A DNA stretch of 24,604 nucleotides. Origin: JALHRI01 sp044351685. GTDB lineage: Bacteria > Pseudomonadota > Alphaproteobacteria > Rickettsiales > UBA3002. The stretch is from NCBI GenBank assembly GCA_044351685.1, contig JBILFK010000003.1, positions 1 through 24,604 on the forward strand, read 5' to 3'. A program made the translations under genes and the position numbers. Under the pieces are notes generated by a model. That model was given only the letters and a program-made list of their open reading frames with translations, was not told where the DNA came from and made no database searches. Positions 1 through 6,867 of the stretch are shown here, piece by piece. Each line of letters begins with the position of its first letter. Positions within the stretch are counted from its first letter, which is position 1.

Positions 1-12
1 AAGCTTCGCGTC

Positions 13-999
13 GTGCCGGAAGATAAAAAAACTTCGGCACAGCGGCTAGTGCAGCGTGCATTATCACTTATTTCCTATGATGGGTTGAATCCGGTTTCAA
101 TAGCTGGCGTGAACCCGGCGCAGGTTTACAAAGATTTAGGACTTACCGACCCTGACATTCAAGCAGAAATGGCACCGATTTCGATGTCTAGTGACCGCCT
201 GGAAAATTTGAAATGCGATAAGGATGGTAATATTGTTTTAAGGCCAAAAAATGCTGATGAGAAACCGGATTTCTTTCGCTTCAATCTCTACAAAGATGGC
301 AAACGAAGAATTTTATTCCATGTCTATCAACCGTTTGCCGGCCCAAATGATACGCTGAACCACGAAGACAGGCCGCACGAACATTATGGTAAATCCGGCA
401 GTTTGGTTCTTAGTGGATGTCTTGTTAACCAGCACACGGAGGCAACGCCGTGCGATAAAGCACAGGCTGATTATGGTGTGTACCGTAATTACCGTTTAGA
501 CCCTAAGCAGGATCCACGTATCGAATTGCGTGGCGTACGCCAGTTTTATGGTAAGCTATCACTCAAGACCAGCCGTGCCTATAAAGCTGGGCAACATTAC
601 TTTTTACCCGCACCACCGGATTTAGAAAATTTAGACCCAGCAAAACTCTCTGAGCACGAAAAGCTCAGCATGCACCGCGTGGCAGCGATGCCACTCACAG
701 CCACACTATTTACACAAGAATTTTCGCCTGAGCGAAATCATCTGACAACTTTCCCTTTAGACTTTCCCGAAAAAGTGCAGCAGCGTCGGGCAACTGACGA
801 TGAACTAGAAATGTATCCTCTTGATAAAGCCCATGAGTTGCTGATGCGGATGGATAAGCAAATCACCCAATCACTTGCTGAAGTTCGCAAGCCAGATACA
901 ATTATTGACCGGGCCGAGCGGACACACGATACAGAAATGAGCCAGCTAATTGCAAGAAGGCTAAAACAGCCTGTGGTGGCAGAAGCTCGGAGTTCGTGA
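13..999 (+). CDS. Hypothetical protein with cupin-like metal-site pattern, possibly 5'-truncated by the window
   Basis: 328 codons from a GTG at 13. The frame is open back to base 1, so the true start may lie outside the window. The middle of the protein has a histidine-rich stretch HEDRPHEH (His117, His122, His124) followed by GKSGSLVLSG. Further on comes a hydrophobic strand GQHYFLPAP, then His221 in SMHRV followed by a beta-like TATLF. This spacing resembles the two motifs of cupin-fold metal enzymes (H-x-H early, single H late), so a small-molecule dioxygenase-like or cupin-type binding role is an inference. I recognise no specific family. There is no signal peptide or TM segment, so it is likely cytosolic. 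Its stop overlaps the next start (TGATG), so the two genes are probably translated together. Confidence 0.6.
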   Translation: MPEDKKTSAQRLVQRALSLISYDGLNPVSIAGVNPAQVYKDLGLTDPDIQAEMAPISMSSDRLENLKCDKDGNIVLRPKNADEKPDFFRFNLYKDGKRRILFHVYQPFAGPNDTLNHEDRPHEHYGKSGSLVLSGCLVNQHTEATPCDKAQADYGVYRNYRLDPKQDPRIELRGVRQFYGKLSLKTSRAYKAGQHYFLPAPPDLENLDPAKLSEHEKLSMHRVAAMPLTATLFTQEFSPERNHLTTFPLDFPEKVQQRRATDDELEMYPLDKAHELLMRMDKQITQSLAEVRKPDTIIDRAERTHDTEMSQLIARRLKQPVVAEARSS

Positions 1000-1253
1000 T
1001 GTCGGGCTGGACGGCCAAACTTTTTAAACAAAATCAGCGCGTTTACTACGTGCAGCATAAGCCAAAGGGCGGCGATGCCTGTTATTTTTTTCTGCTGCTA
1101 CATGCGCAAAAGGAAACCGAATTTCTGCATGCCATCAAACATAAGCCGGTCTTTGATTTAAGAGATTACGGCGACGTAATCGATAGCGGTTTCGGTGATG
1201 AAGCCCCTGAACAGGTGATGGAATGGATTAAAAATTGGTACGAACTAAACTAA
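999..1253 (+). CDS. Small conserved-type hypothetical protein (84 aa)
   Basis: ATG at 999 shares its A with the TGA of the upstream gene, which suggests translational coupling. A GTG at 996 is an alternative start. The product is an 84-aa soluble protein with no TM segment. Its second half reads FDLRDYGDVIDSGFGDEAPE followed by a C-terminal helix ending in WIKNWYELN. This resembles small alphaproteobacterial hypotheticals with a D-x-x-DYG-x-V-x-x-SG-x-G-x-E-x-P pattern, an association from memory rather than a search. No function is assigned. Confidence 0.6.
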   Translation: MSGWTAKLFKQNQRVYYVQHKPKGGDACYFFLLLHAQKETEFLHAIKHKPVFDLRDYGDVIDSGFGDEAPEQVMEWIKNWYELN

Positions 1254-1262
1254 TTTTTTTGT

Positions 1263-1346
1263 TTAAAATGGTATCTCGAGTCGCACAAAGCCGCTGATGC
1301 CATCGGCTACACGCTCGCCACGAACGCGTGATGCCCGTTGCGCCCG
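1263..1346 (-). pseudogene. Remnant of an autotransporter 3' end
   Basis: On the minus strand this frame ends ...GERVADGISGFVRLEIPF-stop. The last 16 residues match the C-terminal strand of the intact autotransporter at 2873-5329 (...SDGISGFLRINAPF). The DNA matches too: 11 bp (1262-1272 = 2872-2882) and 20 bp (1287-1306 = 2897-2916) are identical at a constant offset of 1610 bp. The frame is closed by a TAG about 27 codons upstream, so only the tail of a second beta-domain survives. The neighbouring ORF ending at 1307 overlaps it in another frame. Confidence 0.75.
1287..1306. repeat. 20-bp direct repeat, left copy (autotransporter 3' end)
   Basis: Identical to 2897-2916, and part of the longer similarity 1262-1306 / 2872-2916. 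Together the copies flank the toxin-like genes and the restriction-gene fossil, so the interval may have arrived between, or replaced part of, tandem autotransporter genes. Confidence 0.8.
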
Positions 1347-2119
1347 CTAAACGTTGGGGCGCTCAACGATGCCATCGCTGCGTTCGGCGCGTCTTCTACC
1401 TCAAGCCCGCTTATCCGCTGTTGGGAGCGAATATTTCGCAATTCCGCAAGGTTCTGTCCCACCGCTCGGATATCATCGGAGATAAATCGTTTATAGTTGT
1501 CCACGACTGCGCGCGTATCTGGGTTGCCCGAGTGATATTGCTGTTGAATACTGTTTCTAACGCGCTCGAACTCGCTCGGCGGTAGCCTGCCTTCGCGAAC
1601 TGCATGCATGGCGGCGCTTCTGATGGCTGCTTCTGTCAGTGCCTGTGGGTTTTGTAAAATCTGCTGATGCAATTGCTGGAACGTGCGATCCAGCGACTGG
1701 ATGTGGAGATTTAGACCCATATCCGAAGCCATTGCACCGAGGCCCGGGACAATGCTGATGCCAAACTGCGCAGAGGCAGCGCGTGCATAATTCTCTATCA
1801 CCGACTGCATTTGCGCCAGCTCTTGAGGTGTTGCCTGATCGCGTAATTGATCTATTTGGTCGCGCATGCGATGGATGTGAGCGCGCGTTTCGGTAAGGCC
1901 GTGAGCACTCAACCCAAAACCCAAACCCGGTACAGATCTGGCGAGGCGGCGCATTATGCCTCCAACAAAATCGTTAACATTCTGGTCGGTGGCTTCTATG
2001 TTGCTTTGTATTTTTGTAGTAGGACTACGACGCCTCGTTCCATTCGCAGCTGCATTCGCAACCGTCCAATCAAGATCATGATTGACTGTTTGCTGAAAAT
2101 AATGAAGGTCGCCCGCCAA
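1307..2119 (-). CDS. Hypothetical helical protein, second half of a stop-interrupted reading frame
   Basis: 270 codons counted from a TTG at 2119. No good Shine-Dalgarno sequence precedes it and the first in-frame ATG is about 55 codons further in, so the start is unsafe. The same frame is open upstream for 28 more codons, back to the TAA at 2204-2206 that ends the toxin-like ORF. The two may therefore be one broken or read-through gene of about 445 codons. The product is mostly amphipathic helix with two glycine-rich segments, each containing VPGLG (RSVPGLGFGLSAHGL and SIVPGLGAMASDMGL). I recognise no family. A second gene of a toxin-immunity or toxin-partner pair is possible but not shown. 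Its 3' end runs into the autotransporter remnant. Confidence 0.45.
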   Translation of the reverse strand: MAGDLHYFQQTVNHDLDWTVANAAANGTRRRSPTTKIQSNIEATDQNVNDFVGGIMRRLARSVPGLGFGLSAHGLTETRAHIHRMRDQIDQLRDQATPQELAQMQSVIENYARAASAQFGISIVPGLGAMASDMGLNLHIQSLDRTFQQLHQQILQNPQALTEAAIRSAAMHAVREGRLPPSEFERVRNSIQQQYHSGNPDTRAVVDNYKRFISDDIRAVGQNLAELRNIRSQQRISGLEVEDAPNAAMASLSAPTFSGRNGHHAFVASV

Positions 2120-2175
2120 ACCATCTATCTGCTCATTGAGATGGTTTATGGCGCGCGGATCAGGTCTTACTGTTC

Positions 2176-2209
2176 CATTAACAGTAAAATGCCTATTTAA
2201 CTGTTAATG
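2176..2209. repeat. Perfect 10-bp inverted repeat spanning a stop codon
   Basis: CATTAACAGT at 2176-2185 and its exact reverse complement at 2200-2209 enclose a 14-nt A+T-rich loop. On the coding (minus) strand the TAA stop of the toxin-like ORF (2204-2206) lies inside the 5' arm. No T-run follows, so it does not look like a classical intrinsic terminator. It could be an mRNA stabiliser, a recoding hairpin or a protein-binding palindrome. Confidence 0.6.
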
Positions 2210-2644
2210 TGCGGCCCGTATATCCCTTTCAGCGGCAGCCCATAAATCCTTCATGTCCTCCGTATAATTGTTGGTAGAAGAATGGTTTGTCGGCAGGTTT
2301 CCGTCTACAACTTTGGGGATGCGAATTGCCGGTGAATTGTTAATGGCTGCTTTAAAGATCTTATATATGTGTGGGTCAGGTATTGTTTTGAGACTTTCCT
2401 CGCCAACCCCTTGTATTATATAATTAGGGTTTCCAGTGCGCGCATAATTCTCAAGTGCTGGGTTTATTGTGTCCCCTAGATTGACCCCGTTATTATACAG
2501 GTGAATCGCCATGGCACGTATCGTAGCCGCCTTAGCGGGTATATGATGTCTTCTATATTGATCATTGTCTGAACCATACCTCTCTTTAAGGTCTCCGTAT
2601 GTACCCGATTGTACTTGATAAGGATCAAAAGGATTTGTCGCCAT
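2204..2644 (-). CDS. Putative HHH/HNH-type nuclease-toxin-like protein
   Basis: 146 aa from ATG 2644. An N-terminal GTYGDL (residues 14-19) is followed by RRHHIPAKA (His33, His34) and later by PAIRIPK (105-111) with His121 shortly after. This order (GxYGEL, HH-I/M-P, PAI-x-M/I, D/H) recalls the C-terminal nuclease domain of bacterial polymorphic toxins of the HNH/endonuclease VII HHH type. Here the usual D-H pair after PAIxM is replaced by VVDGN, so activity is uncertain. There is no signal peptide. It stops at a TAA after which the frame stays open for almost 300 codons. A perfect TATAAT with an upstream TG (extended -10) ends only 8 nt before the ATG and no Shine-Dalgarno is visible, so a near-leaderless message is likely. 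Confidence 0.55.
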   Translation of the reverse strand: MATNPFDPYQVQSGTYGDLKERYGSDNDQYRRHHIPAKAATIRAMAIHLYNNGVNLGDTINPALENYARTGNPNYIIQGVGEESLKTIPDPHIYKIFKAAINNSPAIRIPKVVDGNLPTNHSSTNNYTEDMKDLWAAAERDIRAAH

Positions 2645-2652
2645 AGAATTGC

Positions 2653-2661
2653 ATTATAGCA
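2653..2661 (-). promoter_or_regulatory. Extended -10 promoter of the toxin-like gene
   Basis: On the minus strand TGCTATAAT occupies 2661-2653: a consensus TATAAT with the TGn extension. No good -35 is seen at 16-18 bp. Transcription would start within about 1-2 nt of the ATG at 2644. Confidence 0.55.
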
Positions 2662-2710
2662 AAATGGCTTTTCTGCACACGTTACAGTTCTATGAAATCA
2701 TCATATAGGA

Positions 2711-2836
2711 AATGCCTTATACAAGGCGCAGGCGACCTCTGGCAACACATTCTACCGCGACTTTGTTGCCCAACTAACCGATGGCCGCGTGCTGGTGATT
2801 GAGTATAAGGGCGCACAGTTCAAAGCCCCCCTTTGA
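2711..2836 (+). pseudogene. Fragment of a type III restriction/helicase C-terminus
   Basis: A short plus-strand frame, with no credible start and a stop TGA at 2834-2836, encodes NTFYRDFVAQLTDGRVLVIE followed by YKGA. The pattern YxDFVAxLxDGRxLVxEYKG is typical of the PD-(D/E)xK-like end of type III restriction enzyme Res subunits and related DEAD-box helicase-nucleases. Only about 35 recognisable residues remain and the helicase body is absent. It lies opposite in orientation to its neighbours. I read it as debris of a lost defence gene. Confidence 0.65.
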
Positions 2837-2872
2837 TGGGCTGGAAGCTGCGTTGTAGTTCAGTCATAGATT

Positions 2873-5329
2873 TTAAAATGGTGCGTTGATGCGCAAAAAG
2901 CCGCTGATGCCATCGGAGGTGTTATGGTGTTCGTAGTTACCATCCAGCGTCAACACGGTGCCATTGAGCGCTTCGTAATTCAGCCCGATGCCACTGCTTA
3001 TGGCGTGCCTATCGCTCTCGGCGCCGCGCGTGGTGAAGGCTGCGCCACCTGCTGCAAAATTTTGTGTGCTGCTTTGGCTTTGGCTGCCAAAGGCGCGGCT
3101 GGCGCCCACGCGCAGGCTGGGGGTGAAGGTGCCATCGCGTTGTTTCATCGGGTAGGCGGCTTTAAGGCCAATGCCGGTTTCGCTGCGGGTGGTGGTTTGT
3201 TCGGCCACGCGCAAACGTACCGTGCTGCCGGTTTCGGTGAAACTATCCTGCTGTGTGCGGGTGGTGCTGAAGTAGCTGCTGGGGGTGATGATAAACCCCG
3301 CCTGCGGAATATCGTAGCCCACACCAAGGCGCGCGCTTAACTGGTGGCCGTTATAATCGGCCTTGGCGCGCTCGCCTAAAAATGCGACGAAGCGCGAGGC
3401 ATCATAGCGGTTGAAGCTGGCGCCCAACATGCCATCAAAAAACAGGTTTTGGCGGGGTGTGTAGGTGCCGTAAAGCATGATGCCATAGCCTTCAATATCG
3501 GAACCGTTTTGCGCGTTATTGCCATCACCGGTCACGTTGGTGGTGCTGTAATTTAGCGCTGCGCCAACACGCATTGCTTCGTGTGCGGCAACATCGCCAC
3601 CAATAAGCACACCGTAGCTTGACGCATCGAAGCCTTCAAACCCATCATGTGCTTGTTGGTTAAATTGCGCAGCAAAGGGTTGCGCCCACAGGCGTAGATC
3701 GCTGCCAAAATCATTCCCTGCGGAGGCGCCATATTCGGCATTCGCAAGCTGCGTGCGCGCCTGTTGCAACTGCCCCACCACCACGCCTTGCTGGGCGCTG
3801 CTGGAAGCATTCAGCGCCTGTGTGCTGCCCGAAGTGAGCGCAGAATCGATTTGCAAATCGGTGAGTGCATTGGCCACTTCCTGTGTGCTGCCTAAATTAC
3901 TAAATGCATTGAGCACGGTGTTAAATTGTTGCGTGTTGCTGCTCGATAACCCCGCCAGAAAGCTGCCAAAACTTTGCTGCGTGGCGCTGCCGTTGCTGGC
4001 ATTAGCCCCGCCACCAAGCGCACCTGCCAGTGCATTGGGGCTGATGGTGCCTGCACGCGTGCTTGCCAGCAGGTTGCTGCTGATGCTTGCCGCATCGGCG
4101 ATGGCGTCGGCCGTGAGCAGGATATCGTTGCCGTTATCGTTGATTGATGCATGGAATTGAATGAGCGGGTTGCTGCTGGTGATGATAATGCCCGTGGGGC
4201 TGCCTGCAACGATGGCGGTGCCCGCCAGTGCGTCGCCGCCATCAAATACGGTGAAGGCATCACCATCAATGGTGGTGAGGTTGAAGTCGGTGGAGTTGAG
4301 GGGGGCGACATCCACATGAATAATACTACCCTCGGCAAAGATGCCGTTTTGAAAACCAAGAAGTTCTAGCTTTCCTGCTGTCCATGGCTGGGTGGCGTTA
4401 TCGAATGTGGCGCGCAGCATGCCGCCTGCTTGCTGTATATAAGCGCCGCCTGCAAATAAAACATCACGGTTGCCAACATCGATGGTGGCACCTGTACGCA
4501 GCGTAACACTCGATGCATCTACAAATAAATTAAAGCTGCTACTAAAAACATGCGTTGTGCCCGCTACAAATTCTACTGTGTCAAACCCAGCGATACTTGA
4601 TGCATTCAGAGTGCTGCTGCTTCCTGTGCGGCCAATAAAAAGTTTATCATTGATGCCGCTTCCTGCCCAAATAACCGCATTGGTTACGGTACCGGAGGTT
4701 AGGTAGACAGTATTGTCACCATCGTTCAACATGGCCTGCGTAAGCGTGCCGCCATCCATTGTCAGCGTGTCATTGCCTGTGCCCGAAAAAAAACTAAATT
4801 GGCCACCACTAAGTGTGATGCTGTTGTTGCCATCGCCAAATTCGCCGCTGGCACTGCCTGCGGTTTGTGTAAAGCTATCGTTTCCAGCACCGGTGTAAAA
4901 ATAATTGAGAGAGCCGCTATTGGTGATGTTCACCGCTTCGGTTGCAATGAGCCCGCTCGCATCGATGCTGGTATCGGCACCCACCACCTGCTGGCCTGGG
5001 CTGCCATTTGTACCAGGTATAAAGATTTGTGTTGTACCGTTGCTAGCGCCTTTGATTGTGCCTGTATTGATGATGGTGGAGGTGGAGGTGCCACCCGTGC
5101 TGGTGATGCGAACAGCAGTACTATTGCCGTTGGTGTTGAGAATAGAGCCGCTATTGGTGATGCTGCTGCCAGCATCGACATTGAGGGCTGGGTTAGCTTC
5201 TGAATCGATGCTGATAATTTCGGTGTTCACCAGATTAGTGATCGCAAGTGCAGCAGAAGGCATTGCGCAGAACATACACGCCAAGATAGATAAGCGATAA
5301 CAGTTGGAAAACGTAAGCATGTGACGCAT
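2873..5329 (-). CDS. Autotransporter (type Va secretion) with beta-helix-like passenger
   Basis: 818 aa from ATG 5329 (ATG 5320 is an alternative). A signal peptide ends at PSAALA (about residue 29, numbered from 5329). The passenger (30-540) is rich in Asn, Gly, Ser and Thr, with ITNSGS-type repeats. Four tandem units of about 18-20 residues follow at 146-232, each starting G-x-G-(I)-N-D/N-x-hydrophobic, a beta-solenoid signature with RTX-like turns. Residues 545-818 form the 12-strand autotransporter barrel, beginning LRLWAQPFA and ending in Phe, as outer-membrane barrels do. The passenger is presumably displayed on or released from the cell surface; its target is unknown. No Shine-Dalgarno is seen. 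A weak TACAAC (-10) lies 6 nt before ATG 5329, which would give a leaderless start. No cysteine-rich or protease triad motif is obvious. Confidence 0.9.
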   Translation of the reverse strand: MRHMLTFSNCYRLSILACMFCAMPSAALAITNLVNTEIISIDSEANPALNVDAGSSITNSGSILNTNGNSTAVRITSTGGTSTSTIINTGTIKGASNGTTQIFIPGTNGSPGQQVVGADTSIDASGLIATEAVNITNSGSLNYFYTGAGNDSFTQTAGSASGEFGDGNNSITLSGGQFSFFSGTGNDTLTMDGGTLTQAMLNDGDNTVYLTSGTVTNAVIWAGSGINDKLFIGRTGSSSTLNASSIAGFDTVEFVAGTTHVFSSSFNLFVDASSVTLRTGATIDVGNRDVLFAGGAYIQQAGGMLRATFDNATQPWTAGKLELLGFQNGIFAEGSIIHVDVAPLNSTDFNLTTIDGDAFTVFDGGDALAGTAIVAGSPTGIIITSSNPLIQFHASINDNGNDILLTADAIADAASISSNLLASTRAGTISPNALAGALGGGANASNGSATQQSFGSFLAGLSSSNTQQFNTVLNAFSNLGSTQEVANALTDLQIDSALTSGSTQALNASSSAQQGVVVGQLQQARTQLANAEYGASAGNDFGSDLRLWAQPFAAQFNQQAHDGFEGFDASSYGVLIGGDVAAHEAMRVGAALNYSTTNVTGDGNNAQNGSDIEGYGIMLYGTYTPRQNLFFDGMLGASFNRYDASRFVAFLGERAKADYNGHQLSARLGVGYDIPQAGFIITPSSYFSTTRTQQDSFTETGSTVRLRVAEQTTTRSETGIGLKAAYPMKQRDGTFTPSLRVGASRAFGSQSQSSTQNFAAGGAAFTTRGAESDRHAISSGIGLNYEALNGTVLTLDGNYEHHNTSDGISGFLRINAPF
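2897..2916. repeat. 20-bp direct repeat, right copy (inside the intact autotransporter)
   Basis: Exact match of 1287-1306 in the same orientation. It encodes the final beta-strand (DGISGF) of the autotransporter barrel on the minus strand. Confidence 0.8.
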
Positions 5330-5386
5330 AGTAGCGTTGTATCGTAGCGCGGGTGTTACGCAATCGTTATTGCATATATTCGAAGG

Positions 5387-6646
5387 CTACAAATAGTAAT
5401 TCTTCACCGGCCTGCCCACTATTGGCGCGGTGGTTTCGTCGTTAATCCAGGCATTATGGGTGAAGGGGCGATATTCTAAATCGCAGAGATTCGGCGCATT
5501 GACAATTTCATAGAATGGCCCACCATTGATACTGTGAATGAGCCGAAAGCGAATCGGCGTTGCTTCTGATGTGCCTACACAATACTTCCGTTTTGCGACG
5601 CTGAAATACGGCCAGGGATCGCAGCGAAACCGCGCATTGGTAGAAACGCGACGACGTATCAGCGTGCCATCTGCATCGGAAAATTCGAGTGCGCATTGGT
5701 GGTTGGCCTCGAACATATAGATGCCATAAAAATTGCCCTCAAGCGTCAGCTTGGCATCGCCCTTAATCAGTTGCGGGATGGCCTGAATGCCAAGCAAGGC
5801 AGCAAACAGCAACCAGCCTATCAGCGATTTTTTATCACGCGGTACGGCATCAAAGGGTTTGAAATACGGGCCAAAGAAAATAATCAGCGCGGGCATCACC
5901 ATGGTGGGATAATGATAGCCCACCAGCGTGCCCGAATAGAGATGAAAAATAAAAAAGAACGCAAACACCGTTTTTTGCAGCCAGCGTTTATGGCTGAATA
6001 AAAACCACACCATGATCATTTCCATGAAGATGACGAGGTTGGTAAAAAACGGTTCTGTACCGCTCGGGAAAATAGGTAGGCCATCGTTCAGCGTGCTGAA
6101 ATAGGTGCCCAGTGTCCAGCTGGGGTGAATTTTCGTGGCGGTGGAAAGAAAGTAAAGCGCCACCACCGATAGCGCGCCAAAAAATCGGCGATGCGCCGCA
6201 AACAAAAATATCAGCGTGAAAACGGTGTGGTAATAATCGTAATTGGCGTTGTAGAAAAAATTAATCAGCGTGAAATACAGCTTCGCGATAAACAAGAGCA
6301 GAATGCAGAAATGCGCGACCACGATGCGGTTCTGAATCAGCGCGAGGGCGGCAAACACAATCAGCGCAAACAGCCCCATGAAAAACACCATCTGCGAATA
6401 GCCGGCGGGCAATGTTTGCAGCCATATCCAGTCGGTGCAGTTTTGGAAGAAGGGCCAGCATACTGCGTTGCCACGCTCCACGCCTTCAAGCGTGGTTGCC
6501 GAATTGGTTTGCCAGTAGCGAAAGCTGGCATGGAACCCCAGCAGAATAGCGCCGCCAAACCAGCGCAAAATCACATCATCGGCAATTTCCTGTAGCCGAA
6601 AAATGCGTGCGTACCATGCCTGCGCGCGGGCGAGTAATGCAATCAT
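5387..6646 (-). CDS. HTTM / gamma-carboxylase-like polytopic membrane protein
   Basis: 419 aa from ATG 6646, which overlaps the stop of the preceding gene as ATGA. The upstream in-frame ATG (6724) lies inside that gene and is unlikely. There are about eight to ten hydrophobic segments in the first 300 residues, then a soluble tail of about 120 residues with four or five cysteines. STATKIHPSWTLGTYF resembles the K...W..G element of HTTM-domain proteins (the bacterial relatives of vitamin-K-dependent gamma-carboxylase), and YGIYMFEANHQ sits where those proteins have a W-x-MF segment. The family call is inference from pattern. Last gene of a four-gene membrane operon. A role in modifying a lipid or a protein at the membrane is plausible, but the substrate is unknown. 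Confidence 0.6.
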   Translation of the reverse strand: MIALLARAQAWYARIFRLQEIADDVILRWFGGAILLGFHASFRYWQTNSATTLEGVERGNAVCWPFFQNCTDWIWLQTLPAGYSQMVFFMGLFALIVFAALALIQNRIVVAHFCILLLFIAKLYFTLINFFYNANYDYYHTVFTLIFLFAAHRRFFGALSVVALYFLSTATKIHPSWTLGTYFSTLNDGLPIFPSGTEPFFTNLVIFMEMIMVWFLFSHKRWLQKTVFAFFFIFHLYSGTLVGYHYPTMVMPALIIFFGPYFKPFDAVPRDKKSLIGWLLFAALLGIQAIPQLIKGDAKLTLEGNFYGIYMFEANHQCALEFSDADGTLIRRRVSTNARFRCDPWPYFSVAKRKYCVGTSEATPIRFRLIHSINGGPFYEIVNAPNLCDLEYRPFTHNAWINDETTAPIVGRPVKNYYL

Positions 6647-6867
6647 TGCTTCACTCCGCCAATGACTGGAAGAATAAAAAAGCGCGTAATTAGGTAGAGC
6701 AATGTAAGCGCAAAACATGCCCACCAGAATAGCTCGATGCTATGCGCGTAAGGTTGCATGGCCTGCTGCCACGGGGTAAGTGCCGCATCGGGGTAGGCTT
6801 CGAGTCCTTCAAGCACGATGCGCGGCAGCGTGGCGAAATGTTCAGGCTCTGGCACTGGCGTGGTCAT
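6643..6867 (-). CDS. Small single-TM membrane protein
   Basis: 74 aa from ATG 6867, overlapping the TGA of the upstream methyltransferase-like gene by 4 bp (ATGA), and itself overlapped the same way by the next gene. A soluble acidic N-terminus of about 45 residues (MTTPVPEPEHFATLP...) is followed by one hydrophobic helix (IELFWWACFALTLLYLITRFFIL) and a short tail. It is too small for an enzyme, and its placement suggests a subunit or adaptor of the flanking membrane proteins. No family recognised. Confidence 0.75.
   Translation of the reverse strand: MTTPVPEPEHFATLPRIVLEGLEAYPDAALTPWQQAMQPYAHSIELFWWACFALTLLYLITRFFILPVIGGVKQ

Noticed and set aside
2924..5300. Plus-strand frames opposite the autotransporter
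   Set aside because: Low-complexity Ala/Val-rich translations that mirror the repetitive passenger and barrel codons.
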